Shown here piece by piece: positions 37,914-47,275 of a DNA stretch of 64,000 nt. The position numbers and the translations under genes are program-made. This DNA comes from Palsa-870 sp039935415 (GTDB lineage: Bacteria > Chloroflexota > Dormibacteria > Dormibacterales > Dormibacteraceae), in the NCBI GenBank assembly GCA_039935415.1, contig JBDTKH010000040.1, forward strand, positions 1 through 64,000, given 5' to 3'. Below the pieces are notes generated by a model, which worked only from the letters and a program-made list of their open reading frames with translations, did not search any database and had not been told where the DNA came from. The stretch's first letter is position 1; every line of letters begins with the position of its first letter.

Positions 37914-38258
37914 ATGGCGATCAAAGAGCTGCCGGTGCTGAGGACGCGGGGCGCCTGCTGCGAGCTTCCGAGGGTGAGCGAGCGCTGGGCTGACCAGACC
38001 TCGGAGTTGATGAAGGCGCTGGCCGATCCGACGCGACTCACCATGGTCGCCTCGCTGTGGAAGGCAGACGCGCCGATCTGCATCTGTGACTTCACGGCGG
38101 GCCTTGGACTGAGCCAGCCCACGATCTCGCACCACATGGCCAAGCTCAAAGAAGCGGGGCTCGTCGACTCGGAGAAGCGAGGCGTGTGGGTCTACTACCG
38201 GTTGCGTGAGAAGCTCACGCCCGCGACGCGCCGGCTTCTTGCCCAACTCATCGGGTAA
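37914..38258 (+). CDS. arsR: ArsR family metalloregulator
   Basis: A 114-residue winged-helix repressor. KALADPTRLTMVASLWKADAPICICDFTAGLGLSQPTISHHMAKLKEAGLV is the DNA-binding core. CICD in the recognition helix region matches the CxCD metal-sensing pair of classical ArsR, and an N-terminal Cys pair (GACCEL) could add a third thiolate. It is divergent from arsM, with a candidate operator before each gene. Confidence 0.93.
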   Translation: MAIKELPVLRTRGACCELPRVSERWADQTSELMKALADPTRLTMVASLWKADAPICICDFTAGLGLSQPTISHHMAKLKEAGLVDSEKRGVWVYYRLREKLTPATRRLLAQLIG

Positions 38259-38275
38259 ACGGCTACCGTTACCGG

Positions 38276-39424
38276 GTGCGCCTGAGCCGGATATCGGTCG
38301 CTGCTGTAATGCTGGTCGCGGCCTGCGGCGGCGCGCCGTCCACGGGCGGCCACTCGCCAAGTCCCGCCGCCCAACCGACAGTCACCAGCTCGGCGGGAAC
38401 GACCCCGACAGCCAGTCCAGGCGGAACCCCCGGCGGCGCCTCGCTGGTCCACTGCGACACGACGGTGCCGGCTGGCGACAACCTCGTCATCGGGACGGTG
38501 AGCGGCGACGCGACGATCGTGATCCGCGACATCCAGGACCCTGCGAACGCGCACAACGTGTGCCATTTCGACGCGGGCGCGATGAGCCCCCAGTTCGTGA
38601 GCGCATCGGTCGTGGCCTATGAGACGGCGAGGAACCAGATCATCAGGGCGGACCTCGCGAGCAGCACGACGACGGTGCTCGCAACGTTCGGCGGAGGCTT
38701 CGGCTCGGGCCAGTACGCGTTCAGCCCCGATGGAAGGTCGCTCACCTACCTCGACGGCAATGCGTGGCATCTGGTCACAGGGTCCACGAACCGAGTCCTG
38801 ACCACGCTGCCGGCCGTGCCCGGTCGCGGGGCGAACCCGGACCAGGACGACAGCTACCTCAGCTTCTCGCCAGACGGGCTGTACTTCGCGCTGGTGCAGA
38901 CGTTCCACGTCGGGGGCACGGGTGCGACCTCGCCAGACCAGGTCCGGAAGGCGAGTGACGGATCCCTTGTCTACTCGACCACGGGAATGACGATGGGCGT
39001 CTGGGCGTCGGTGCCCAGCCGCCTGTTCTTCAGGGACGCCACCGGCAACACGCATCGTTGGGACCCGAGCACGGGACTTTCGTCGATACTCGCACTGCAC
39101 TGGATCGGCCCCCGGGCCTCACCCGACGGGCGGTGGATCGCCTACATGCTCCGAACGTCGAGCGGGCTGGGCACGATCGGTCTGTACAGCGTGCAGTCCA
39201 ACAGCCCGACCAACATCTCGCCCGACGGCCGGTCGGGTGTCAGGTTCCTGACCAACGACCTGGTCTGGTACGTCGGCGAACGAGCGTGTTCGACCTGCTT
39301 CGGCGGTGCGCCGACTCCGACAGGAGTGACGTACATCTACGACATCGCGGGCGCCACCGAAGTCGTCTCGCGCCTGTCGGGCGTTCTCGACGTCTGGCCG
39401 CGATCCACGCCGCCCGGAATCTAG
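38276..39424 (+). CDS. Lipoprotein with beta-propeller-like repeats
   Basis: A 382-residue exported protein. The signal ends in VAACGG, a lipobox, followed by a Ser/Thr/Pro/Gly-rich linker to about residue 58. The rest has TolB/WD40-like strands such as YAFSPDGRSLTYLDG, LSFSPDGLYFALV and RASPDGRWIAYML, the repeating SPDG turn of beta-propellers. A late pair CSTC may form a disulfide. Ligand unknown. Start GTG 38276. Confidence 0.8.
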   Translation: MRLSRISVAAVMLVAACGGAPSTGGHSPSPAAQPTVTSSAGTTPTASPGGTPGGASLVHCDTTVPAGDNLVIGTVSGDATIVIRDIQDPANAHNVCHFDAGAMSPQFVSASVVAYETARNQIIRADLASSTTTVLATFGGGFGSGQYAFSPDGRSLTYLDGNAWHLVTGSTNRVLTTLPAVPGRGANPDQDDSYLSFSPDGLYFALVQTFHVGGTGATSPDQVRKASDGSLVYSTTGMTMGVWASVPSRLFFRDATGNTHRWDPSTGLSSILALHWIGPRASPDGRWIAYMLRTSSGLGTIGLYSVQSNSPTNISPDGRSGVRFLTNDLVWYVGERACSTCFGGAPTPTGVTYIYDIAGATEVVSRLSGVLDVWPRSTPPGI

Positions 39425-39439
39425 AGGGAAGGAGGCTCC

Positions 39440-40495
39440 ATGAAGCTACCCCCCGGCGTCCATTCGCACATGGCCGAAACCGATCGCCTTCGAATGCGTT
39501 ACCTGGAGTCCGGCCCGTCGGACGGAATCCCGGTCGTGATGCTCCACGGAAACCTCTCGACCGGCCGCTTCTTCGAGCACCTGATGCCGGGCGCGCCAAA
39601 CCCGTACCGCATCATCGCGCCCGACATGCGTGGATTCGGCGACACGGAGCCGGTGCCCATCGACGGTACGCGCGGCCTCCGAGATTGGGCCGACGATACC
39701 TTCTCGCTGGTCCGCAAGCTGGGAATCACACGCCCGGTTCACCTGGTTGGTTGGTCGACCGGCGGCGCGGCGATCGCGAACTACGCCGAGGAGAGGCCGG
39801 TGGCGTCGCTCACGTTCGTCGATCCGGTCTCGCCGTATGGCTTCGGCGGAGTCCGTCTCGACGGCACGCCATGTTTTTCCGATTACGCCGGGTCGGGCGG
39901 TGGCACCGGCAGCCCCGACTTCACCAGGTGCATCGCCGAGAAGGACGCCTCGTCCGACTCCCCGTTCTCGCCCCGCAACGTGATCAACACCTCCTACTGG
40001 GCGCCAACGCATCGAGAGCCCGCCGAACGCGAGGACATGCTCGTCGAAGAGATCCTCAAATCGGTCACCGGCGACGACGGCTACCCGGGCGACCTGACGA
40101 CTTCTCCCAACTGGCCGGGCATCGCGCCCGGAACGCGAGGCATCCTCAACGCCCTTTCGGGCAAGTACTGCAACTGGGCTGGGATCGTGGCCATCAGGCC
40201 GAAGCCGCCCATCCTCTGGACCCACGGCACCGCGGACATCGTGGTCGCGGACGGCTCGGCATGGGAGATGGGGACTCTCGGCAAGCTCGGCGTGGTGCCC
40301 GGCTGGCCCGGCGAGGACGCGTTTCCGCCTCAGCCGATGGTCACCCAGATACGCAACGTCCTCGGGCAGTACCGCGATGCCGGCGGGCAGGTGCAGATCG
40401 AGATGTTCGAAGGCTCGGGCCACGGCCCGCTGTTCGACGCCGCCGACCGCTGGAGCGAGGTGTTCTTCGGGTTTCTCGCCTCTATCGAGAGCTGA
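39440..40495 (+). CDS. Alpha/beta hydrolase
   Basis: A 351-residue alpha/beta-fold enzyme. VVMLHGNLSTGRFFEHL is the oxyanion-hole region. HLVGWSTGGAAIANYA holds the nucleophile Ser in GWSTG. ILWTHGTADIVVAD provides the acid and EGSGHGPLFDAADR the His. Substrate unknown; the layout fits esterases or epoxide-hydrolase-like proteins. ATG 39440 follows GGGAAGGAGG. Confidence 0.88.
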   Translation: MKLPPGVHSHMAETDRLRMRYLESGPSDGIPVVMLHGNLSTGRFFEHLMPGAPNPYRIIAPDMRGFGDTEPVPIDGTRGLRDWADDTFSLVRKLGITRPVHLVGWSTGGAAIANYAEERPVASLTFVDPVSPYGFGGVRLDGTPCFSDYAGSGGGTGSPDFTRCIAEKDASSDSPFSPRNVINTSYWAPTHREPAEREDMLVEEILKSVTGDDGYPGDLTTSPNWPGIAPGTRGILNALSGKYCNWAGIVAIRPKPPILWTHGTADIVVADGSAWEMGTLGKLGVVPGWPGEDAFPPQPMVTQIRNVLGQYRDAGGQVQIEMFEGSGHGPLFDAADRWSEVFFGFLASIES

Positions 40496-40712
40496 GCATT
40501 GCTGTGTGAGCGATCCAGTCGAGATCACGAGGCCCAACCTGGATTTGACTATCGGGCGCCGGCCGGCGGGCTGGAGGGAGAGCTGCGACCACAATGACCG
40601 CGGACGCGCGGAGACTCAGTCCTCCGAAGGTCCGTCGGGCGAGCGGCCTGCAGAAAGGCCGCTCGAGACCTCGGCCATCATGGCGAGTGCCTCTTCGGGC
40701 GGTGGTGGCGGA

Positions 40713-41126
40713 ATGGCCGATTCGCTAGGCATGTCGATCGAGGACGTGTACCAGGAGATCGGCCACCAGGCGAGGGACATCGCGGGCGACGACCTTGGTG
40801 GAAGGCTGCTCGTCTATGCGGAGGTTGAACACGGCGTCGTCTCCGCCGACCTTGCCTACAAGACTCGAAACGGTGACGTGAACCTCGAGGTCGGCCCAGG
40901 TCCCCTGGTGGACCTGGTGTACGAGCTCTGGAAGCGCTGGAAGGCTCAGCCTGGTAACAAGGAGTGGCGGCTGATGTCGTACGTCGTCGATGACGACGGC
41001 AAGCTGACCATCGACCTCACCTACCCGGAAGATGTAGACAAAGACGAAGATGAGATGGTCCGTAGGCAAAGGACGATCGAGAACTATTTCGGCAAGGTCA
41101 AGCTGAGCTACACGAATCCCTTCTGA
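40713..41126 (+). CDS. YezG/DUF600-like protein
   Basis: A 137-residue acidic protein. MSIEDVYQEIGHQARDI, then LLVYAEVEHG, LVDLVYELWKRWK and WRLMSYVVDDDGKLTIDLTYPED follow the pattern of YezG-type (DUF600) immunity proteins of polymorphic toxin systems. No toxin gene is adjacent, so it may be an orphan. ATG 40713 is preferred; ATG 40680 and 40731 are alternatives. Confidence 0.55.
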   Translation: MADSLGMSIEDVYQEIGHQARDIAGDDLGGRLLVYAEVEHGVVSADLAYKTRNGDVNLEVGPGPLVDLVYELWKRWKAQPGNKEWRLMSYVVDDDGKLTIDLTYPEDVDKDEDEMVRRQRTIENYFGKVKLSYTNPF

Positions 41127-41206
41127 CGAGCTGATCAACCATGACTTCCACCACGCGCTAACCTAGCCGCGTTACGGTCCACGCGATAAAGGAGGCTGGG
41201 GAGCCC

Positions 41207-42574
41207 GTGGTCAAGAAGATCCTGCTCAACGAGAGCGACATCCCGGAGCGCTGGTACAACATCCTGCCCGACATGCCGGCACCGCCGGCCCCCTACCTTC
41301 ATCCCGGGACCCTGCTGCCGATGGGGCCGGCCGACCTGGCGCCGATCTTCCCGCAGGCGATCATCGCGCAGGAGGTCTCGGCCGAGCCGTGGATCGAGAT
41401 CCCAGACGAGGTGCGCGAGGTGTACCGCATCTGGAGGCCGACGCCGGTTTACCGGGCCGAGCGGCTGGAGAAGGCGCTCGACACCCCCGCGCACATCTAC
41501 TACAAGTACGAGGGGGTCTCTCCCGCCGGCTCGCACAAGCCCAACACCGCGGTGCCGCAGGCCTACTACAACGCGAAGGAAGGGGTGAAGCGGCTCACGA
41601 CCGAAACCGGCGCAGGCCAGTGGGGGTCCGCGCTTGCGTTCGCCGGGGCCCTGTTCAACCTCGAGGTCACCGTTTATATGGTCAAGGTCTCGTACGAACA
41701 GAAGCCCTACCGGCGGGCGATGATGGAAACCTGGGGTGCGACCGTGTACGCCTCTCCCACAAACCTCACCAATGCCGGCCGCGGAATCCTCGCCGGCGAC
41801 CCTGACTCGCCGGGCAGCCTCGGCATCGCGATCTCCGAAGCGGTCGAAGACGCCGCCACCCACGACGACGCGAAATACTCGCTCGGCTCAGTCGTCAACC
41901 ACGTCCTGCTGCACCAGACCGTGATCGGCCTGGAGGCCAAGAAGCAGATGGAGATGGCGGGCTCCTACCCGGATGTCGTGATCGCGTGCGTGGGCGGCGG
42001 CTCCAACTTCGCGGGGCTCACGTATCCGTTCATCGGTGACAGGCTGAAAGGCCACCGCCCCGCGACACGTTTCATCGCGGCGGAGCCGGCCGCGTGTCCG
42101 ACGTTGACGCGCGGCGTGTACGCCTACGACTTCGGTGATGCAGTCGGCCTGGGCCCGGTCGTGAAGATGTTCACGCTGGGCCACAGCTTCGTGCCCGATC
42201 GCATCCACTCCGGTGGCCTCCGCTACCACGGGGACGCGCCGTCGCTGTGCATGCTCGTCGACCACGGAATCGTCGAGGCGCGCGCCTACAAGCAGAACGA
42301 ATGCTTCGCCGAGGCGGTGAGATTTGCACGCTGCGAGGGCTTCCTCCCGGCGCCGGAATCCGCCCACGCTCTGCGTGCCGTGGCACAGGAGGCGGCCGCC
42401 GCCCGAGAGGCCGGCGAGAAGCGGACGATCCTGTTCGGCCTGTCTGGACACGGCCACTTCGACATGTCGGCGTACGACGCGTACTTCGCGGGCAAGCTCG
42501 AGGACGTCGAGCTGTCTCAGTCGCGAATCGACGCCGCGATCGAGGAGCTGCCTAGAGTTCCCGCGATGTCGTAA
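41207..42574 (+). CDS. trpB: TrpB2-type tryptophan synthase beta chain
   Basis: A 455-residue PLP enzyme of the TrpB2 group, which is longer than TrpB1 and often stands apart from trpA. It condenses indole with serine to make tryptophan, or may scavenge indole. SPAGSHKPNTAVPQAYYN carries the PLP Lys, ETGAGQWGSALAFAG the catalytic Glu and loop, and CVGGGSNFAGLTYPF the phosphate-binding glycines. Start GTG 41207 follows AAAGGAGG. It overlaps the convergent MOSC gene by 23 bp. Confidence 0.93.
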   Translation: MVKKILLNESDIPERWYNILPDMPAPPAPYLHPGTLLPMGPADLAPIFPQAIIAQEVSAEPWIEIPDEVREVYRIWRPTPVYRAERLEKALDTPAHIYYKYEGVSPAGSHKPNTAVPQAYYNAKEGVKRLTTETGAGQWGSALAFAGALFNLEVTVYMVKVSYEQKPYRRAMMETWGATVYASPTNLTNAGRGILAGDPDSPGSLGIAISEAVEDAATHDDAKYSLGSVVNHVLLHQTVIGLEAKKQMEMAGSYPDVVIACVGGGSNFAGLTYPFIGDRLKGHRPATRFIAAEPAACPTLTRGVYAYDFGDAVGLGPVVKMFTLGHSFVPDRIHSGGLRYHGDAPSLCMLVDHGIVEARAYKQNECFAEAVRFARCEGFLPAPESAHALRAVAQEAAAAREAGEKRTILFGLSGHGHFDMSAYDAYFAGKLEDVELSQSRIDAAIEELPRVPAMS

Positions 42575-43028
42575 CGGCGGACAGCTCAACGGCGTCACCG
42601 ATGCTGATCGTGCCGCCCTTGAGGACGTCTGCCCGCAGTCCGCTGTGGAGCAGCCCGCGCAGGACCTCCGGAGTCTGGGTCGCGTTGACCAGGTCGTTGC
42701 ACGGCTCGCAGCGTTCCTCGCCCTCGCACTCGATCTCGCCGACGCGAAACCGCCGGCCGATGAACCGGCCCAGGTCGATTCCGCGGACCACGACCTGGCG
42801 CCGGTGCCCCCCTGGACCAATCTCGATCTTGTAGTCGGAGCGGAACTCCTCGACCCGCTCAGCTTCGATCAGCGTGATATCGCACGCCTTAGGGTCGTCG
42901 AGGTGCCGGTCACCTTCGAGGCCGCGCCCTGGATGCGCGGCGGCAGCCGAAACCTCATGCGGCGGCCCGCCGTGGGCATCTGCCAGAAATATCGCCTCGA
43001 CTCGTCCCTGGCCGTCGTTCATCTGCAT
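42552..43028 (-). CDS. MOSC domain protein
   Basis: A 158-residue stand-alone MOSC domain, a sulfur-carrier fold related to molybdenum cofactor sulfurases. GRGLEGDRHLDD and GIDLGRFIGRRFRVGEIECEGEERCEPCNDL are the conserved blocks, with the Cys in RCEPC as the likely sulfur-binding residue. It may move sulfur to a metal centre. Start ATG 43028; it overlaps trpB. Confidence 0.85.
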   Translation of the reverse strand: MQMNDGQGRVEAIFLADAHGGPPHEVSAAAAHPGRGLEGDRHLDDPKACDITLIEAERVEEFRSDYKIEIGPGGHRRQVVVRGIDLGRFIGRRFRVGEIECEGEERCEPCNDLVNATQTPEVLRGLLHSGLRADVLKGGTISIGDAVELSAVTTSREL

Positions 43029-43045
43029 GAGGCATCCTAACTGGA

Positions 43046-43348
43046 GTGGCTAGGGTGACAGTGCGCGCGCAACGTGCGGGCGATGCATGGAAGTGCGTGG
43101 TCACGGTCGAGCATGATGGTGAGCGGACGACCCACTCGGTGACCGTAAGGCCGGCTGACATGGAGCGCTGGGGTGGCGGCGCTGAACGCGGTGACGTCGA
43201 AGACCTCGTGGCGCGAAGCTTCGAGTTCCTCCTCGAGCGCGAACCTGCGGGCTCGATCTTGAAAACCTTCGACCTGGCGGTGATCCCGCGCTTCTTCCCG
43301 GAGTACGACCAGCTGTTCGGCCACAGGGGTGATGGGGCGCCACGGTGA
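43046..43348 (+). CDS. Hypothetical protein paired with DUF4365-like gene
   Basis: A 100-residue protein from GTG 43046, beta-rich at the N-terminus (WKCVVTVEHDGERTTHSVTV) and helical later (VEDLVARSFEFLLEREP). It is not recognised. Its TGA at 43346-43348 overlaps the GTG/ATG start of the next gene, so the two are coupled and probably act together. Confidence 0.6.
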   Translation: MARVTVRAQRAGDAWKCVVTVEHDGERTTHSVTVRPADMERWGGGAERGDVEDLVARSFEFLLEREPAGSILKTFDLAVIPRFFPEYDQLFGHRGDGAPR

Positions 43349-43887
43349 TGGACAAGACCCAGCTCGGGCGAGCGGGCGAGCTTGCGCTGGCGCTGTACGC
43401 ATTGGTGTCGTCCGATGGCGAGCTGCAGCTCTTCACGCCAGTCGCCGACGATGACCACGTCGATGCCACCGCCGGTCGGCGCGGAGGCATCCCGGCGATT
43501 GCTATCCAGGTCAAGACAGCCAGGAACCTCGACAAGAACGGAGCGGTGGAAGCGAAGGCGGACTTCCCGGCCGGCCATGTTCGCGAACACCCCGCGTTCC
43601 TCTACGCGGTGCTCCTCCTGGAGTCAGTCGAGATCAGCGCCGCGTGGCTCGTGCCGAGTCCCGAGTTCAACCGCCTCGCCTACCACCACGTGGCTGCTGG
43701 ACGTGACGTCCTGGAGTTCCGCGCAGATCCTCGGCGGCAAGACCACTTTTCACCCTTCCGCCTCGCCGCACTTGAAATCGGTCCGCGTCTCCTGTCGATC
43801 ATCGACTCCCTGGAGGAAAAGATTCCGCGGCACTTCGTGGCTGCGGGAAAGGGACTGATGCTTGGCGGTCGCGCATCGCTTCCCTAG
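43345..43887 (+). CDS. PD-(D/E)xK-fold protein, DUF4365-like
   Basis: A 180-residue protein starting GRAGELALALYAL. VADDDHVDATAG and IAIQVKTA supply the acidic and QxK residues of a restriction-endonuclease-like active site (E, D, QVK). This matches DUF4365-type proteins of unknown nuclease activity. Start is GTG 43345 or ATG 43348. It follows a coupled small gene. Confidence 0.6.
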   Translation: MMDKTQLGRAGELALALYALVSSDGELQLFTPVADDDHVDATAGRRGGIPAIAIQVKTARNLDKNGAVEAKADFPAGHVREHPAFLYAVLLLESVEISAAWLVPSPEFNRLAYHHVAAGRDVLEFRADPRRQDHFSPFRLAALEIGPRLLSIIDSLEEKIPRHFVAAGKGLMLGGRASLP

Positions 43888-43898
43888 ATGGTTAGCCC

Positions 43899-44453
43899 TC
43901 AGCGATAGCCCGGGTAGGGAGCCAGCCAGTCCGCGACAAACGCAGTTTGCACATTCTGGAGATCGATGCCATCACAGGCTTCGGCCCTGGCTGCGCTCTC
44001 GGCTGTGTCCTTGGTGTACGAGCGAGGATGCGCCTCTGGTGAGAGATTTTCCGGATCGGCCGGCGAACCCCCCAGCTCGAGGGGCATGCGGTGATCCTCC
44101 TCGTAAGCCGATGCTGGGCCTGCCAGGCCTTCGGCGCCCATCTGCTGGAGCTTCAGTGGCGAGGTATAGCTCGTGGGTGGCCGAACGGTGGCAGTCCAGC
44201 CGGAGACACATATCGTTGTGCGAATCGTGGCCTCGGTCACGAAGGGATTGAGAACGCAATAGACCACCGCGCCCTGGTGGCAGGGGTCGGGGATTGCAAC
44301 GGCCACAGGTGTCGGCGCGGGGAGTGGCGAGGGAGTCGACGTCTCGGGGGGTGAGGTTGCCGCGGTGGAAGTAGAGCCGGCTGCCGAGTCGCACGACGCG
44401 CACGCGAGCGCGACGGTCAAGGCCGCCAGCATGGCGATCGAAGGTCGGGCCAT
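43899..44453 (-). CDS. Secreted HNH-like lipoprotein
   Basis: A 184-residue protein. The signal ends in ALACASCDS, a lipobox, followed by a Ser/Thr/Pro linker. The mature part has TICVSGWTATVRPP and YEEDHRMPLELGGSPADPENLSPE, an HNH/ENDO VII-like core with the paired acidic-His and the Asn. Two Cys upstream and one downstream may form disulfides. It could be a surface-bound nuclease. Start ATG 44453. Confidence 0.68.
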   Translation of the reverse strand: MARPSIAMLAALTVALACASCDSAAGSTSTAATSPPETSTPSPLPAPTPVAVAIPDPCHQGAVVYCVLNPFVTEATIRTTICVSGWTATVRPPTSYTSPLKLQQMGAEGLAGPASAYEEDHRMPLELGGSPADPENLSPEAHPRSYTKDTAESAARAEACDGIDLQNVQTAFVADWLAPYPGYR

Positions 44454-44458
44454 TCCGG

Positions 44459-45340
44459 TCAGCGCCGGCCCTTGAACCGGTACTCCCAGGCTGCGGCGAT
44501 CAGCACGTCGCGATTCAGTCCGTGCTGCGTCTCGGCGAGCTCAAGCTCCCGCTGCAGCGTGGTGGGAACCATCGCGGGGTCGTCGGTGTTCACGGTCAGC
44601 GGCACCCCGGCGCTCGCGAGCTTCTTGTAATCCGGCCGGAGGCCAACCCGTGCATTGCTGGATGGACAGACGCAAAGGCAGATCTCGCGTTCGGCGAGCA
44701 ATCGAAGGAGCTCCCCATCTCCAACCGCCGACACCCCGTGCGCCATGCGCCTTGCGCCAAGGACCTCGACCACCTCTCGCACCACCTCCGGTCCACCGGC
44801 CTGCCCCGCGTGGGGCATGAACCCCAGGCCGGCATCTCTCGCGCGCGCTATGAGGGCAGAAAGCGGGACAGCCGAGACGGACTCATCGCCGACCAGGCCC
44901 ATCCCGACCACCGCCTCCGTGGCGAGCGCGATCTCCAGCGCTCGCTCGTTGTCTTCCATTGGGGCTCCCCGGACCATCTCCACCAGCCACGCGATCTCGA
45001 CCCCGAGCTCGTCCTTGACTCGTCGCCGGCCGCGGGTGACTCCGTCGAGCCACGCTTCACCTGGGTGCAGGCCCGGATTGAAGCTGATCTCGGCGTAGGC
45101 GATGCCCTGCTCCGCCATCGTTTGGCCGTGCTCGAGGATCACACGTTCGAAATCCCCGCTGGTCGCCATCGACCGGCAAACCTGCCCGTAGATAGCCAGG
45201 AACCCCGGGAGGGTCGAGTACTCGTAGGGGGGTGGCGGCGCAAACCCGTGCCCACTAGATAGGGAGATCGCCAATTCACGGCGTACAGTGCCTTCCAGGT
45301 GGACGTGCAGCTCGGCTAGTTGCCCGGGCCCGGCACTCAT
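44459..45340 (-). CDS. add: Adenosine deaminase family protein
   Basis: A 293-residue zinc hydrolase that deaminates adenosine or adenine. ELHVHLEGT supplies two zinc His and FMPHAGQAGG a third. RRMAHGVSAVGD and PLTVNTDDPAMV hold the catalytic His and the zinc/catalytic Asp pair. The open frame extends to 45655, but ATG 45340 is the natural start. It is slightly shorter than E. coli Add, as in many related proteins. Confidence 0.9.
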   Translation of the reverse strand: MSAGPGQLAELHVHLEGTVRRELAISLSSGHGFAPPPPYEYSTLPGFLAIYGQVCRSMATSGDFERVILEHGQTMAEQGIAYAEISFNPGLHPGEAWLDGVTRGRRRVKDELGVEIAWLVEMVRGAPMEDNERALEIALATEAVVGMGLVGDESVSAVPLSALIARARDAGLGFMPHAGQAGGPEVVREVVEVLGARRMAHGVSAVGDGELLRLLAEREICLCVCPSSNARVGLRPDYKKLASAGVPLTVNTDDPAMVPTTLQRELELAETQHGLNRDVLIAAAWEYRFKGRR

Positions 45341-45427
45341 CGCTTCAAGAATGATCGACTCAATGGCGAATTTTCGCGTAATTGCGCGCTCGGTGATGTC
45401 CAGTTGATATCCGCCTGGCGTAAGTGG

Positions 45428-46756
45428 ATGAAGTCGATCATGCTCGCCGGGGCCAACGTGCCCTGGCGGGAATGGGTCGCGATGGGCCTGACCTTTGGGG
45501 CGGCCGCGGCATCGGTCGTAGGCATCGCCCTCGCACTTCGGGTCCACAACGAAGTCCTCGGAGCGCTCGCGGCACTCTCGTTTGCGCTTGTCGTGGCCAG
45601 CCAGACCCTGCTGCGACAGGAGATGTTCGGACGGCTGGCGCTCAGCCGGGAGCATTGGTTCTCGAGCTCACCGCGCGGACTCGCCGAGATGGACATCGAC
45701 CTGAAGATCGTCGAAGGAAACGCCCGCCTTGCATCGCTGCTCTCGACCGACGAAGCCGACCTCGCGGGGGCCCCGCTCACCCGCTATTTCCCGCACGAAG
45801 AAGCGGCGGGCATGGTTGCGCAGTTCAAGACGCTCTTGTCGGGGTCAGCTAACACCATCGAATCGGACAGCCTGGGCGTGCGTTCCGACGCCACCCGGAT
45901 CTGGCTGCACTGGAGGGCCACCACCGTTCGCAAGCCGAGCGGCGGTTTCGATTACTTCGTGATCACGTTCGAGGACACGACCCAGAAGCACGCCGCGGAG
46001 AAGGCTGCCGCGGCCAACCTGGCCGAGCTCGAGAAGTTAAACCACCTCAAGAGCGAGTTCACCTCGATGGTCAGCCACGAGTTCCGGACCGCGTTGACGG
46101 GAATCCAGGGCATGAGCGAGCTGATCAACTCCGGGAACATGAAGCCCGACGAGATCCTCGAGTACAGCGGCTACATATTCAAGGAAGCCGAACGGGTCAA
46201 CAGGCTGATCACCGACATGCTGGACCTCGATCGATTGGAGGCCGGCAAGATGAACATGCGCATGGAGCCCGTCGACCTCAATTCCACGATCGAGGATGTC
46301 GTGGGCAGGACCAGGGCGGTGTGCACGACGCACACGTTCGCGACGAACCTGGCTTCAGGAGAGCTGGTCGTCTTGGGCGACTCCGATCGGCTGATCCAGG
46401 TGCTCACGAACCTCGTCTCGAATGCGATCAAATACTCCCCGGAGGGCAGCGAGATCCTGATCACGTCATGCCTCAACGGCGAGGACGCCGAGATGAAAGT
46501 CACGGACCATGGCGTGGGAATCCCGGCCGAGTTCGTCGATCAGCTGTTTGGACGCTTCGAGCGCTACGAGAAGAACCCCACCAAGGTCATCGGCACCGGC
46601 CTCGGCCTTGCGATCACGCGCCAGATCGTCGAGATGCACGGCGGAAGGATCTGGGTGGAAAGAGGGGAAGGCGGCGGGTCGGTCTTCCGCGTGACGATCC
46701 CCGTCCACGCCGCCGAAGCGACGCGGAGCCGCGTGAGACCTACCGCGGAGGCATAA
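45428..46756 (+). CDS. PAS-domain sensor histidine kinase
   Basis: A 442-residue kinase. Two hydrophobic helices near the N-terminus (VAMGLTFGAAAASVVGIALAL and VLGALAALSFALVVASQTLL) anchor it. A PAS domain lies at about 80-195. SEFTSMVSHEFRTALTGIQGM is the H-box with His217. The ATP domain has NLVSNAIKYSPEG, DHGVGIP and GTGLGLAI. No response regulator is adjacent, so it is an orphan here. ATG 45428 or 45440. It is the last gene before the tRNA-Ile-linked array. Confidence 0.92.
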   Translation: MKSIMLAGANVPWREWVAMGLTFGAAAASVVGIALALRVHNEVLGALAALSFALVVASQTLLRQEMFGRLALSREHWFSSSPRGLAEMDIDLKIVEGNARLASLLSTDEADLAGAPLTRYFPHEEAAGMVAQFKTLLSGSANTIESDSLGVRSDATRIWLHWRATTVRKPSGGFDYFVITFEDTTQKHAAEKAAAANLAELEKLNHLKSEFTSMVSHEFRTALTGIQGMSELINSGNMKPDEILEYSGYIFKEAERVNRLITDMLDLDRLEAGKMNMRMEPVDLNSTIEDVVGRTRAVCTTHTFATNLASGELVVLGDSDRLIQVLTNLVSNAIKYSPEGSEILITSCLNGEDAEMKVTDHGVGIPAEFVDQLFGRFERYEKNPTKVIGTGLGLAITRQIVEMHGGRIWVERGEGGGSVFRVTIPVHAAEATRSRVRPTAEA

Positions 46757-47021
46757 ACCAGTGACTGGTCGCGTCAAGCTGGCTGACGGCCCACTCTCGA
46801 TGTAGAGCTCAGCGGCCCGGAGCACGGCGTTGTGCGTCCTGCTGGGTGGGGAATCAGGAGTGGTGGGCCGAAGCGCACTCGAACCACATGGCTCCACCTT
46901 GCCCCGTATTTCCTCAAGGTGTACAAGCCGGGGAGGTTGGCGCGAACTCCTATGTGGCCGAACTCACGCGCTCAGCCCAAGACGCGAAACCGAGTTCGAC
47001 ATGATTTTTGAACCCCACAGG
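46757..47021. other. Non-coding stretch holding array copy A
   Basis: No convincing gene is seen. The stretch contains copy A of the tRNA-derived repeat (46861-46887). It is the left border of the array. Confidence 0.5.
46861..46887 (+). repeat. Array repeat copy A
   Basis: TGGTGGGCCG is followed by AAGCGC and ACTCGAACCA, the last matching the tRNA T-arm. T-stem pairing is not preserved. Confidence 0.65.
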
Positions 47022-47275
47022 CTAGTGGACTGAGGTCTCCTTGCGCATCGCCTCCCAGGCCTGGCGCGAGTCCTGCACCGAACCGGCGTCCTCGATGGTC
47101 GAGATGTGGCCAGGGTCCTTGTCAGATTCGAGTCGGCCCGATCGGCATCTGACGAGGCCACCCCGACAGTGCCTCGGGCGCGGATCGCCTGGAAAACGCG
47201 AGAGCGGCTGCCGCTAGCCGACCGCGGTAGGCCAGATATTTCGTATTCGAGCCGAACGAGTTCATGAACCTTCAT
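47022..47275 (-). pseudogene. Possible frameshifted hypothetical gene
   Basis: From ATG 47275 the minus strand encodes MKVHELVRLEYEISGLPRS and on to VGVASSDADRADS. One base out of frame, near 47125, it continues as SDKDPGHISTIEDAG and ends WEAMRKETSVH at TAG 47022. The two parts read smoothly if one base is added. The family is not recognised and no ribosome site is visible. Confidence 0.3.

Noticed and set aside
46803..46820. GAGCTCAGCGGCCC before copy A as a tRNA 5' half
   Set aside because: It resembles the tRNA-Ile 5' end, but it lies on the wrong side of copy A for the same tRNA. A chance match is likely.
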